Of a DNA stretch of 64,000 nt, positions 55,787 through 64,000 are shown piece by piece. Location: NCBI RefSeq assembly GCF_006494775.1, contig NZ_CP041146.1:1-64000 (forward strand), written 5' to 3'. The first letter of the stretch is position 1; every line of letters starts with the position of its first letter. The notes under the pieces are model-generated. The model was not told the origin of the DNA. It was given only the letters and a program-made list of their open reading frames with translations, and searched no databases. Both the position numbers and the translations under genes were made by a program. The DNA is from Nocardioides humi (lineage in GTDB: Bacteria; Actinomycetota; Actinomycetes; Propionibacteriales; Nocardioidaceae).

Positions 55787-56604
55787 CACAGCCCCACCGG
55801 TGGCGCGACCTGGAAGTAGATGGCGGTGATCACGGCGTTGAGGAAGAACAGCGCCATGAAGGCGATGATCACCGACTCGTTGACCGCCCGGCCCACCCCG
55901 CTCGGGCCGCCGCCCGCGTTGAGGCCCTTGTAGGCGCCGATGATGGCCGCGAGCCAGCCGAAGATGATCGCCTTGATCATCGCGATGTAGAGGTCGGGCA
56001 GCGAGGCGAGGGCGGTGAAGGACGACAGGAAGGCGCCGGCCGAGCCGCCCTGGACGATGACGGTGAAGAAGTAGCCGCCGCCGATGCCGGTGCCGATCAC
56101 GATGCCGTTGATCATGAATGCCACGAACATGGTCGCGACGACGCGGGGCGCGACGAGGCGCTCGAGCGGGTCGATGCCGAGGACCTCCATGGCATCGATC
56201 TCCTCGCGGATCTTGCGGGCCCCGAGGTCGGAGCAGATCGCGGAGCCGGCCGCGCCGGCGATGATCATCGCCGCCGCCATCGGGGCCGCCTCGCGCACGG
56301 TCGCGAGCACCGCCGTCGCGCCCGCGAACGACTGGGCACCGAGCTGGCCGGTGAGATTGCCGACCTGCAGCGAGATGACCGCGCCGAACGGGATCGAGAC
56401 CATGATCGTCGGCACCAGCGTCACGCTGGTGACGAACCAGGCCTGCTCGAGGAACTCGCGGACCTGGAAGGGGCGGGTGAGGATCCGCTTGGTCACCTCG
56501 ATCACCATCAGCGCGATCTCGCCGGGGCCGCGCACGACCGCCATGGCATTGAACGCCACGCCCCGACTCCTCTCCCGACCTTGCCCGTCCCCGGTCCCGC
56601 TCAC
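55786..56604 (-). CDS. yrbE4A: YrbE4A, MlaE-family ABC permease
   Basis: Protein of 272 residues, MlaE family, motif EIDAMEVLGIDPLERLVAPR. First gene of the mce4 operon (yrbE4A-yrbE4B-mce4ABCDEF-mam4AB), the same order as M. tuberculosis. GTG at 56604. TAGTAT (56622-56617) is a good -10 only 12 nt upstream of the start. Confidence 0.92.
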   Translation of the reverse strand: MSGTGDGQGRERSRGVAFNAMAVVRGPGEIALMVIEVTKRILTRPFQVREFLEQAWFVTSVTLVPTIMVSIPFGAVISLQVGNLTGQLGAQSFAGATAVLATVREAAPMAAAMIIAGAAGSAICSDLGARKIREEIDAMEVLGIDPLERLVAPRVVATMFVAFMINGIVIGTGIGGGYFFTVIVQGGSAGAFLSSFTALASLPDLYIAMIKAIIFGWLAAIIGAYKGLNAGGGPSGVGRAVNESVIIAFMALFFLNAVITAIYFQVAPPVGL

Positions 56605-56620
56605 CGGGACCCGGCGATAC

Positions 56621-56634
56621 TAGAACACGTTCTC
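56621..56634. promoter_or_regulatory. KstR box of the mce4 operon
   Basis: TAGAACACGTTCTC, KstR palindrome with one imperfect end, overlapping the TAGTAT -10 of yrbE4A. Repressor bound here would block RNA polymerase at the mce4 promoter. Confidence 0.78.
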
Positions 56635-56713
56635 GTTGTGACCAAGGCGACATGACGCGCCTCGGACTGTTTTCACCCTCGTGCCGTGTTCAACGGGGTG
56701 CGTGTGGCCGGGG

Positions 56714-58012
56714 TCACGCCCGGCCGAGCAGGTCGCCGTCGCCGACCATGGAGGAGCCGGCCGCCACCTGCTCGCGCGTGGTGAGGGACCGGATCCGGCG
56801 GCGGTAGCGCACGATCTGGACGACGCCCAGCGTCCACAGGAGGTACTGGGTGGCCATCGCCCAGCGGAACGCCTCGGGGGTGTACTCCCCCGAGCCCGGC
56901 GTCAGCAGGTCGAGGACCGCGCCGACCAGGAGGACGGCCAGCAGCGCCGAGGTGAAGCCGCCGACGTTGACGATCCCGCTGGCGCTCGCGGTGCGGAGGT
57001 CCGGGTTGCTGGTGCGGGCCACGTCGAAGCCGATCATCGAGCCCGGCCCGCCGGCACCGACGACCACGATCAGCAGCACGAGCAGCGGCAGCGGGGCGTC
57101 GCCGGGCCAGAGCAGCACCAGCGCCCAGACGGTGGCGAGCGCGGTCAGGATGAGCAGCGAGGTCGTCGAGCGGTGCCACGGATGCCGGCCGACCAGCCAG
57201 CCCAGGAGCGGGCCGTAGGCCACCGAGGTCGCGACGAGCAGGGAGAGCAGGGCGCTCGCCGTACCCGGGGAGAGATGCTCGGCGGTGACCAGGAACGGGT
57301 AGCCCCACAGCAGCGCCATCAGCGAGGTGCTGAACGGCGTCGAGAAGTGCATCCACAGGCCGAGCCGGGTGCCGGGCTGCGCCCAGGACGCGGCCAGGCT
57401 GGCGGCGAGCGCCCGCGCCGTCATGGGCACACCGCGCAGGTGGGCCCGCGCCGGCGAGTCGTGGAGCAGCAGCCGCAGGGCGACGAGGGCGGCCACGCCG
57501 GCGAGCGCACCGGCGAGATAGGCGCGGGTCCAGCCGAGGTGCCCGAGCGCCCACGTCATCGGGGCCGCCGCGGCCAGCGCGCCGAGCTGTCCGAGATTGC
57601 CGGTCAGCTGGCTGATCAGCGGCACCTGGCGGCTCGGGAACCAGGACGTGACCAGTCGCAGCACGCAGATGAAGGTCATCGCGTCGCCCGCCCCGACCAG
57701 CACCCGCGCCCCGAGGGCGAGGGCGTACTGGTCGGCGAACGCGAATCCCGCCTGCCCGATGCTGACCACGGCCACCGCGACGGTGAGCACCGTCCGGGAG
57801 CCGAGCCGGTCGACCATCAGCCCGACCGGGATCTGCATCGAGGCGTACACGAGGAGCTGCAGCACGGTGAACGACGCGAGCTGGCTCGCCGAGATGTCGA
57901 AGCGCTCGGTGGCGGCGAGGCCGGCCACGGCGAGGCTGCTGCGATGGAAGACCGCGAGGGCGTAGACGAGGAGGCCGACGATCCAGACGACGTAGCGACG
58001 GTGGGTACTCAG
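56714..58012 (-). CDS. MFS transporter, start unclear
   Basis: About 432 residues and 12 predicted membrane helices; GLMVDRLGSRTVLTVAVAVV is the MFS loop 2-3 motif. Substrate unknown. The first helix (YVVWIVGLLVYALAVFHRSS) is encoded upstream of the first standard start (GTG 57928), so the true start is upstream. No ATG, GTG or TTG is in frame there; CTG at 58012 is the only candidate. A GTG at 58029 would join if one base were missing near 58015. Not part of the KstR genes. Confidence 0.8.
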   Translation of the reverse strand: MSTHRRYVVWIVGLLVYALAVFHRSSLAVAGLAATERFDISASQLASFTVLQLLVYASMQIPVGLMVDRLGSRTVLTVAVAVVSIGQAGFAFADQYALALGARVLVGAGDAMTFICVLRLVTSWFPSRQVPLISQLTGNLGQLGALAAAAPMTWALGHLGWTRAYLAGALAGVAALVALRLLLHDSPARAHLRGVPMTARALAASLAASWAQPGTRLGLWMHFSTPFSTSLMALLWGYPFLVTAEHLSPGTASALLSLLVATSVAYGPLLGWLVGRHPWHRSTTSLLILTALATVWALVLLWPGDAPLPLLVLLIVVVGAGGPGSMIGFDVARTSNPDLRTASASGIVNVGGFTSALLAVLLVGAVLDLLTPGSGEYTPEAFRWAMATQYLLWTLGVVQIVRYRRRIRSLTTREQVAAGSSMVGDGDLLGRA

Positions 58013-58111
58013 CTCCGCACGCTCACTTCGTCGCCTGCGCTCGCCTGCGCTCGCGCGCTCCCGCGCTCGTCGGGAGCACTTCGGTCTCGTTCCTCGGCCG
58101 GCGCTCCCTCC

Positions 58112-60241
58112 TCACTTGGTCGCCTCCATCATCTGCCGCAGCTCCTTCTTCAGCTCGCCGATCTCGTCGCGCAGCCGGGCGGCCAGCTCGAACTGCAGCT
58201 CGGCGGCCGCCGCCTTCATCTGGTCGGTGAGGTCCTGGATCAGCTGGGCCAGGTCGGAGCTCGGCAGGCCCGCCAGCTCGGCGGCGTGCCCGCCGACGTC
58301 GGTGGAGCGCAGCTGCGGGGTCGGCGACTTCTGCGGCTTCACGCCGCCGGCGCGGCCCTTCTGGCCGACGTCGGCCCAGGTCTGGAGCAGCTCCTGGGTC
58401 GTCTCGTCCTCGCGGGCCAGCATCTCGGTGATGTCGGCGATCTTCTTGCGCAGCGGCTGCGGGTCGATGCCGTGGGCCTCGTTGTAGGCGACCTGCTTGG
58501 CCCGGCGGCGGTTGGTCTCCTCGATGGCCGACTCCATCGAGGGGGTGATCTTGTCGGCGTACATGTGCACCTGGCCGGACACATTGCGAGCGGCGCGGCC
58601 GATGGTCTGGATCAGCGACTTGTCGGAGCGCAGGAAGCCCTCCTTGTCGGCGTCCAGGATCGAGACCAGCGAGACCTCGGGCAGGTCGAGGCCCTCGCGG
58701 AGCAGGTTGATGCCGACGAGCACGTCGTAGAGGCCCAGCCGCAGGTCGCGCAGCAGCTCGATCCGCTTGAGGGTGTCGACCTCGGAGTGGAGGTAGCGGG
58801 TGCGGACCCCGGCGTCGAGCAGGTAGTCGGTGAGGTCCTCGGACATCTTCTTGGTCAGCGTGGTGACCAGGACCCGCTCGTCCTTCTCGGCGCGCTGGCG
58901 GATCTCGTGGATCAGGTCGTCGATCTGGCCCTTGGTCGGCTTGACCACGACCTCGGGGTCGACCAGCCCGGTCGGGCGGATGATCTGCTCGACCACGTCG
59001 CCCTGCACCTTGTCGAGCTCGTAGTCGCCCGGCGTGGCCGAGAGGTAGACGGTCTGCCCGATCCGCTCGAGGAACTCCTCCCAGCGCAGCGGGCGGTTGT
59101 CCATCGCGCTCGGGAGGCGGAAGCCGTGCTCCACCAGGTTGCGCTTGCGGGACATGTCGCCCTCGTACATGCCGCCGATCTGCGGGACCGCGACATGGGA
59201 CTCGTCGACGACGAGGACGAAGTCCTCGGGGAAGTAGTCGAGCAGCGTGTTGGGCGCACTCCCCCGCGACCGGCCGTCCATGTGCATCGAGTAGTTCTCG
59301 ATGCCCGAGCAGGACCCGACCTGCCGCATCATCTCGATGTCGTACGTCGTGCGCATCCGCAGCCGCTGCGCCTCGAGCATCTTGCCCTGCCGCTCGAAGG
59401 TCGCCAGCTGCTCGGCGAGCTCGGCCTCGATGCCGTTGATCGCCCGCTCCATCCGCTCGGGGCCGGCGATGTAGTGGCTGGCAGGGAAGACGTAGAGCTC
59501 GGTGTCCTCGGTGAGCACCTCGCCGGTGACCGGGTGCAGCGTCATCAGCCGCTCGATCTCGTCGCCGAAGAACTCGATCCGGACCGCCATCTCCTCGTAG
59601 ACCGGGAAGATCTCGAGGGTGTCGCCACGGACCCGGAAGGTGCCGCGGGTGAAGGCGAGGTCGTTGCGGGTGTACTGGATCTCGACCAGGCGGCGCAGCA
59701 CCGAGTCGCGGTCGTGCTCCTCCCCCACGCGCAGCCGGACCATCCGGTCGACGTACTCCTGCGGGGTGCCGAGGCCGTAGATGCACGACACCGTCGAGAC
59801 CACGATCACGTCGCGGCGGGTGAGCAGGCTGTTGGTCGCCGAGTGGCGCAGCCGCTCCACCTCCTCGTTGATCGAGGAGTCCTTCTCGATGTAGGTGTCG
59901 GTCTGCGGGACGTAGGCCTCGGGCTGGTAGTAGTCGTAGTAGGAGACGAAGTACTCGACCGCGTTGTCGGGGAAGAGCTGGCGCAGCTCGTTGGCGAACT
60001 GCGCGGCCAGCGTCTTGTTGGGCTGCAGCACCAGCATCGGTCGCTGCACCTGCTCCGCGACCCAGGCGACGGTCGCGGTCTTGCCGGTGCCGGTCGCGCC
60101 GAGCAGGACGACGTCCGGCACGTCGTCGTTGAGGCGCTTGGTGATCTCCGCGATGGCGGCCGGCTGGTCGCCCGAGGGCTGGTAGTCGGACTGCACGTGG
60201 AAGGGCGCGACGCGACGCTCGAGATCGGTGACCGGACGCAT
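58112..60241 (-). CDS. uvrB: Excinuclease ABC subunit B
   Basis: DNA-repair helicase-like subunit that verifies damage with UvrA and recruits UvrC. Protein of 709 residues with Walker [14 protein letters not shown], the beta-hairpin [10 protein letters not shown], motif [15 protein letters not shown], helicase motif [12 protein letters not shown], and a C-terminal UVR domain ([18 protein letters not shown]). ATG at 60241. Confidence 0.98.
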   Translation of the reverse strand: MRPVTDLERRVAPFHVQSDYQPSGDQPAAIAEITKRLNDDVPDVVLLGATGTGKTATVAWVAEQVQRPMLVLQPNKTLAAQFANELRQLFPDNAVEYFVSYYDYYQPEAYVPQTDTYIEKDSSINEEVERLRHSATNSLLTRRDVIVVSTVSCIYGLGTPQEYVDRMVRLRVGEEHDRDSVLRRLVEIQYTRNDLAFTRGTFRVRGDTLEIFPVYEEMAVRIEFFGDEIERLMTLHPVTGEVLTEDTELYVFPASHYIAGPERMERAINGIEAELAEQLATFERQGKMLEAQRLRMRTTYDIEMMRQVGSCSGIENYSMHMDGRSRGSAPNTLLDYFPEDFVLVVDESHVAVPQIGGMYEGDMSRKRNLVEHGFRLPSAMDNRPLRWEEFLERIGQTVYLSATPGDYELDKVQGDVVEQIIRPTGLVDPEVVVKPTKGQIDDLIHEIRQRAEKDERVLVTTLTKKMSEDLTDYLLDAGVRTRYLHSEVDTLKRIELLRDLRLGLYDVLVGINLLREGLDLPEVSLVSILDADKEGFLRSDKSLIQTIGRAARNVSGQVHMYADKITPSMESAIEETNRRRAKQVAYNEAHGIDPQPLRKKIADITEMLAREDETTQELLQTWADVGQKGRAGGVKPQKSPTPQLRSTDVGGHAAELAGLPSSDLAQLIQDLTDQMKAAAAELQFELAARLRDEIGELKKELRQMMEATK

Positions 60242-60284
60242 GGTTCCAGCGTACGAGGGAGCGCCGACAGCGCCCGATTCGGCG

Positions 60285-60833
60285 TCAGCGCGGCCGGTCC
60301 GGCTGCACCCGCAGCGCGTGGAGCGCGGTGGCGAGCATGGCGTAGTGGCCGATCAGCATCAGGATCTCGATCCGCTCCCGGTCCTCGAACTGCTCCCCCA
60401 GCTCCGCCCACAGGCCGTCGGAGAGGTCCTGGTCGGCGAGCAGCTCGTCGGTGGCGCGCAGCAGCAGCCGCTCGCGGGGGCTGAAGGTGCCCTCGGCGTC
60501 CCCCGCCTCGATCGCGGCGAGCTCCGCACGGGTCAGGCCGGCGCGCCGGGCCAGGCGCCGGTGCTGGGTCAGCTCGTACGACGACCCGCGGCGTGCCGCG
60601 ACCCGGACGATGACCAGCTCCGACTCGCGGCGCGAGAGGCGCCCGCCCGGCATCAGCCGGCCGGCGAAGTGCAGCCAGCCCCAGAACAGCCGGCGGTGCC
60701 GGCCCAGGGTCAGGAAGACGGCAGGCGGCTCGGTGCCCTGGACCCGGCCGGCGATGCGGGCGAAGAGCGCGACGAGCGGGCCGACCTCGCGCCAGCCGCC
60801 CGGTGCGATCCGGGGGGCCGTGGGCTCGCTCAT
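60285..60833 (-). CDS. Carboxymuconolactone decarboxylase (AhpD-like) family protein
   Basis: Protein of 182 residues with the AhpD/CMD-type helical core ([24 protein letters not shown]). The C-x2-C of peroxidase members is absent (S-S-Y-E here), so peroxidase activity is doubtful. ATG at 60833 overlaps the SDR stop, so it is the last gene of a TetR-SDR-CMD operon. Confidence 0.8.
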   Translation of the reverse strand: MSEPTAPRIAPGGWREVGPLVALFARIAGRVQGTEPPAVFLTLGRHRRLFWGWLHFAGRLMPGGRLSRRESELVIVRVAARRGSSYELTQHRRLARRAGLTRAELAAIEAGDAEGTFSPRERLLLRATDELLADQDLSDGLWAELGEQFEDRERIEILMLIGHYAMLATALHALRVQPDRPR

Positions 60834-61711
60834 GCCGCCCGCCGGGCCTGCTCGACGGCGGGCAGCACCCGGTTGGCGCCGTAGTTGAAGATCCGCATCG
60901 CGACGGCGTACCCGGGCGGGAAGTAGCGCTGCAGCCAGTGGGCGAGGCGGATGTCGGGCGAGGTGTAGACCCAGTACCGGTTGCGCAGCGCACCCCTCCA
61001 GATCGCCGCCGCGGCCTGCTCGGGTGAGACCGCGCGCTTCTGGAAGTGCCGGCGAGCGCGGACGAACGCCTTGCTCTGCTGGTCGATGCCGGCGATCCGG
61101 ATCGTCTCGACCAGGCCGGTGTCGACGCCGCCGGGGCAGACCAGGCTGACGCCGATCCGGTGCTTGCGCAGGTCGTAGCGCAGGACCTCCGAGACGCCGC
61201 GCAGGCCGAACTTGGTCGCGCTGTAGGCCGCGTGCCAGGGCATCGCGATGATGCCGGCGGCCGAGGAGACGTTGACCAGCTGGCCGCCGCGGCCGGCGTC
61301 GATCATCGGCGGCACGAACTCCTCGATCACGTGGATCGGACCCATCAGGTTGACGTCGACCAGCCGCTGCCAGTGCTCGGGCTCCAGGCTGCGGACGGTG
61401 CCCCAGATCGCGATCCCCGCGACGTTGAGGATCACGTCCATGGCGCCGTGGCGCTCGGTGACGAGGGCGGCGAGGCGGCGTACGTCGGCGTGGTCGGAGA
61501 CGTCGGCGGCCTCCGCGCTGCCGACCCGGCCGCCCCGGGCCCGGATCGCGGCGGCGACCTCGGCCAGCCGGTCGGCCCGGATGTCGGTCAGGTGCAGCAC
61601 GGCGCCGCGCTCGGCGGCCTGCTCGGCGACCGCGCGACCGATGCCGCTCGCGGCGCCGGTGACCAGGACCTGCTTGCCGGCCAGGTCGCGGACGGGGGCA
61701 CGGAACCACAT
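60830..61711 (-). CDS. SDR family oxidoreductase
   Basis: Protein of 293 residues. TGAASGIGRAVAEQAAERGA binds the cofactor; NVAG replaces NNAG; the catalytic Ser is in LVNVSSAAGIIAM and Y-x3-K in YSATKFGLRG. C-terminal hydrophobic extension suggests membrane association. Substrate unknown. Starts 11 bp after the TetR gene stop, so probably controlled by it. Confidence 0.86.
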   Translation of the reverse strand: MWFRAPVRDLAGKQVLVTGAASGIGRAVAEQAAERGAVLHLTDIRADRLAEVAAAIRARGGRVGSAEAADVSDHADVRRLAALVTERHGAMDVILNVAGIAIWGTVRSLEPEHWQRLVDVNLMGPIHVIEEFVPPMIDAGRGGQLVNVSSAAGIIAMPWHAAYSATKFGLRGVSEVLRYDLRKHRIGVSLVCPGGVDTGLVETIRIAGIDQQSKAFVRARRHFQKRAVSPEQAAAAIWRGALRNRYWVYTSPDIRLAHWLQRYFPPGYAVAMRIFNYGANRVLPAVEQARRAA

Positions 61712-61722
61712 GGGACTTCTCC

Positions 61723-62319
61723 TCAGCTCGGGAACAGCGACGCCGCGAGGGCGACGAGCGGCGGTCGGAGGCCGGCCAGCCGCTCCGGCTCGCCGACCAT
61801 GATGTGCGCGGTCGCCATCTGGACCGTGGCGGCCAGCAGGGCCTCGCACGCGAAGCGCTCCCGCGCGTCGCGGGCGCCGAGGGTCCGGGCGAGCTCGGTC
61901 GCCGCCTCCTGCTGGACCTCCAGCCTCCGCCGCATGACCTCGGGGCCGGCGGCGTAGACCTCGACCAGGAACAGCCGGGAGCGGTCGGGGTCCTCGGCGA
62001 GGGCCGCGAGATAGCGGTCGAGCAGGTCGGCGAGCCGCTCCAGCGGCGGCCCGGCCGCGCCCAGCCCCTCGGCGAAGCCGGCGCGCAGCGCGTCCGTCGC
62101 CCACGCGTACGCCGCGATGAAGCACTCCTGCTTGGAGCCGAAGTGCTGGTAGAAGGTCTCCCGGGAGACGCCGGCGCGCCGGACGATCTCGGCCACCGGC
62201 GTCGCGGCGTACCCCCGCTCCGCCATCGCCTCGGCCATCGCGTGGAACATCCGCTCCCGCTGGACCGCCGCCACCTCGGCGCGGCTCAGGCCGTGCCGTC
62301 CGCGGGGCAGGGTCGTCAT
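61723..62319 (-). CDS. TetR-family transcriptional regulator
   Basis: Protein of 198 residues with an HTH (TPVAEIVRRAGVSRETFYQHF) and a variable ligand domain. The ATG at 62319 (MTTLPRGRHGL) is chosen because an upstream alternative lies in the operator. Likely autoregulates and controls the SDR and CMD genes through the palindrome at 62335. Confidence 0.88.
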   Translation of the reverse strand: MTTLPRGRHGLSRAEVAAVQRERMFHAMAEAMAERGYAATPVAEIVRRAGVSRETFYQHFGSKQECFIAAYAWATDALRAGFAEGLGAAGPPLERLADLLDRYLAALAEDPDRSRLFLVEVYAAGPEVMRRRLEVQQEAATELARTLGARDARERFACEALLAATVQMATAHIMVGEPERLAGLRPPLVALAASLFPS

Positions 62320-62334
62320 GACCGTGAGCGTTCC

Positions 62335-62352
62335 ACGAACAGTGTTGTTCGT
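62335..62352. promoter_or_regulatory. Palindromic operator of the TetR-SDR-CMD operon
   Basis: ACGAACA-GTGT-TGTTCGT: perfect 7-bp inverted repeats with a 4-bp spacer, 15 bp upstream of the TetR ATG. Typical size and position for a TetR dimer site. Confidence 0.75.
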
Positions 62353-62374
62353 CAATCGGCGGCGGGCCTGCAGG

Positions 62375-63646
62375 TCAGAGCAGCGGGCGCAGCGGGGCGA
62401 GCACCAGCTCGGTGAACTTGCGGTGCACGTCGCGCGCCTCCCACTCGCCGCTGGTCAGCTCCAGGCAGTGGGACTGGTCGACCTCGAAGATCGCCTCGAG
62501 CTCGGCCGCGAAGCCCTCGTCGATGATCTCGACGTTGATCTCGAAGTTGCCCGAGAGGCTGAGCCGGTCGATGTTGGCGGTGCCGACGGTCGCCCAGGTG
62601 CCGTCGACGGTCGCCGTCTTCGCGTGCACCATCGCGTCGCGGTAGCGCAGGATCCGCACCCCGGCGTCGAGCAGCTGGGTGAAGTGGCCGCGCGAGATCC
62701 AGTCGGCCACGATGTGGTTGGACTTCAGCGGCAGCAGGAGGCGTACGTCGACGCCGCGGCGCGCGGCCGCCTTGACCGCGTCGATGAAGTCCTCGTCGGG
62801 CAGGAAGTAGGCCTGGGTCATCCACACGTTGCGGCTGGCACGGTTGATCGCCTCGATGTACATCGCCCGGATCGGGAACATCCACAGCCGCGGGACGTTG
62901 CGCTGCAGCCGCACCCGCGGCTCCCACGTCGACGCGGTCTCCAGCAGCAGCGGCCGCTCGGAGCTGCGCAGCCGGCGCCGGCGGTTGAGGTTCCAGAAGT
63001 CCGCGAACGCCCGCTTGAGGTCCCACACGGCCGGGCCGGTGATCCGGACGTGGGTGTCGCGCCACTCCGACTCGTACGCCGAGCCGATGTTGTAGCCGCC
63101 CACGAACCCCACGCTCTCGTCGACCACGAGGATCTTGCGGTGGTCGCGCCCGTAGCGGCGCAGGTCGAAGAACCGCCAGCCGGCCGCGTAGACCGGGTAG
63201 CGCAGCACCTTCACGCTCGGGGGGAACCGCTGGAAGGCCGGTGAGACCACGAGGTTCGCGAACCCGTCGTAGATGCAGTAGACGTCGACCCCGCGCTCGG
63301 CGGCGGCGATGAGGGCCTGCTTGAACCGCTCCCCCGTGGCGTCGCCCTTCCAGATGTAGGTCTCGAAGAGGATCTGCCGCTCGGCGCCCTCGATGGCCGC
63401 CAGCATGTCGTCGTACAGGTCCCGCCCGAAGGTGTACGTCGTCACCTCTCCGTCGCCGACCGTGACCGTGCGCGGCGGCGTGGTGGGGAACGCCTTGGGC
63501 CGCTTGCCGCGACGCCGGTAGGAGTCGACCAGCGACATCGCGATGGCGACCGCGAAGGGCACGCCGACCAGGGTCAGCAGGACCCGCCGCAGCACGGTCC
63601 GCAGGCCGGCCAGCGAGTCCCTGTCGTCGTGCGCCACGCGCGTCAA
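62375..63646 (-). CDS. Phospholipase D family protein (cardiolipin synthase-like)
   Basis: Protein of 423 residues with an N-terminal membrane segment (VLLTLVGVPFAVAIAMSLV) and two HKD motifs: YGRDHRKILVVDES and MVHAKTATVDGTWATVG. The two-HKD architecture fits cardiolipin synthase C/phosphatidyltransferases or PLD nucleases; substrate not fixed. Follows the Mam-like gene by 21 bp. Confidence 0.88.
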   Translation of the reverse strand: MTRVAHDDRDSLAGLRTVLRRVLLTLVGVPFAVAIAMSLVDSYRRRGKRPKAFPTTPPRTVTVGDGEVTTYTFGRDLYDDMLAAIEGAERQILFETYIWKGDATGERFKQALIAAAERGVDVYCIYDGFANLVVSPAFQRFPPSVKVLRYPVYAAGWRFFDLRRYGRDHRKILVVDESVGFVGGYNIGSAYESEWRDTHVRITGPAVWDLKRAFADFWNLNRRRRLRSSERPLLLETASTWEPRVRLQRNVPRLWMFPIRAMYIEAINRASRNVWMTQAYFLPDEDFIDAVKAAARRGVDVRLLLPLKSNHIVADWISRGHFTQLLDAGVRILRYRDAMVHAKTATVDGTWATVGTANIDRLSLSGNFEINVEIIDEGFAAELEAIFEVDQSHCLELTSGEWEARDVHRKFTELVLAPLRPLL

Positions 63647-63667
63647 TCTAGCGGTCGGACCCCCGCG

Positions 63668-64000
63668 CTACTGCGCACCCTCGCCGCTGTTGGCGCCGCT
63701 GAGGAGCTCCAGCCGGTCGACCAGCCAGGCGCCGCCCTCGAGCCGCAGGGTCATGCTGACGCGCTGCTCCTCGATCTTGACGTCGGTGTTCTCCTCGTCG
63801 GTGATCGCCTGGTCGACGAACGCGAGCACCTCGACCTGGTGGTCGTCGACGGCCCGCGCGGCGGCGTCGACGACCTGGCCCTGCGCGGTCACCTTGCCCT
63901 CGACGATGGCCTTCTGGAGGTCGCCGACGTTGGGCGCCAGCTTCTCCCGCAGCTCGGCGTTCGCGATCTTGTCGACCCACGCGAAGTCGTGCTCGCCGTC
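63668..64000 (-). CDS. Mce-associated (Mam)-like protein, 3' end only
   Basis: The last 110 residues of a protein that begins beyond the window. The sequence (AFVDQAITDEENTDVKIEEQ, MTLRLEGGAWLVDRLELLSG) resembles the outside NTF2-like domain of Mce-associated proteins. If so, another Mam/mce-related gene set may lie next to the window; the rest is needed to confirm. Confidence 0.55.
   Translation of the reverse strand, partial: DGEHDFAWVDKIANAELREKLAPNVGDLQKAIVEGKVTAQGQVVDAAARAVDDHQVEVLAFVDQAITDEENTDVKIEEQRVSMTLRLEGGAWLVDRLELLSGANSGEGAQ

Noticed and set aside
58021..58111. Degenerate GCGCTCGC repeats between uvrB and the MFS gene as a regulatory element
   Set aside because: Simple GC-rich repeats (TCGCCTGCGC twice) with no clear symmetry or motif; not enough to call.
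56681..60484. 1267-codon plus-strand open frame antisense to uvrB and MFS gene
   Set aside because: Antisense shadow; uvrB on the minus strand is unmistakable.

Overview
The window is chromosomal DNA from a very GC-rich actinobacterium. GTG starts, 4-bp ATGA/GTGA overlaps, a KstR/mce4 sterol regulon and an FMN-riboswitch rib operon point to Nocardioides or a close relative (Nocardioidaceae). The genus is inferred from gene style, not from a search. No tRNA, rRNA, CRISPR array, prophage or complete insertion sequence was seen.

Layout. 0.0-5.2 kb: arginine operon on the minus strand (argC, ACT-domain gene, argJ, argB, argD, argF; argF is cut by the window edge), with a candidate ArgR site before argC. 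5.3-7.1 kb: a DrrAB-type ABC exporter. 7.2-10.2 kb: a large AfsR/BTAD-type regulator, downstream of pheS-pheT (to 13.8 kb). 13.9-16.3 kb: DinB-like protein, orphan soluble histidine kinase and a TrmH-type methyltransferase. 16.3-17.9 kb: infC-rpmI-rplT with an AUC start and a strong leader hairpin. 17.9-20.3 kb: SseB-like protein, a PLP-fold enzyme and a P-loop kinase. 20.3-20.4 kb: a 165-bp MITE-like inverted-repeat element. 20.4-25.8 kb: ribD-ribE-ribBA-ribH-hisE-hisG plus a PH-domain gene, behind an FMN riboswitch.

26.3-56.6 kb is a sterol (cholesterol-type) catabolic and uptake region. It holds the side-chain degradation genes (ltp2, chsH1, a ChsH2 split in two frames, a fused chsE1-chsE2), fadE34/chsE3, the regulator gene kstR, hydroxysteroid-dehydrogenase-like SDRs, a ferredoxin with its reductase, and a complete mce4 importer (yrbE4AB, mce4A-F, two Mam genes). 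Seven copies of a KstR-like palindrome sit at its promoters. At two of them the box, the -10 and a leaderless GTG start have identical geometry. The logic is import by Mce4, side-chain beta-oxidation by ChsE/ChsH/Ltp2 and FadE34, and repression by KstR until a sterol-CoA intermediate appears.

56.7-64 kb: MFS transporter, uvrB, a small TetR-SDR-CMD operon with a clear palindromic operator, a phospholipase D family protein, and the end of a Mam-like gene.

Several genes are broken or lack a usual start or stop in a way that one base in a G/C run would repair (argB 3' end, cupin, hsd4A-like SDR, the MFS 5' end, and possibly the chsH2 split). Residual indel errors in the assembly are a serious possibility and are flagged separately.
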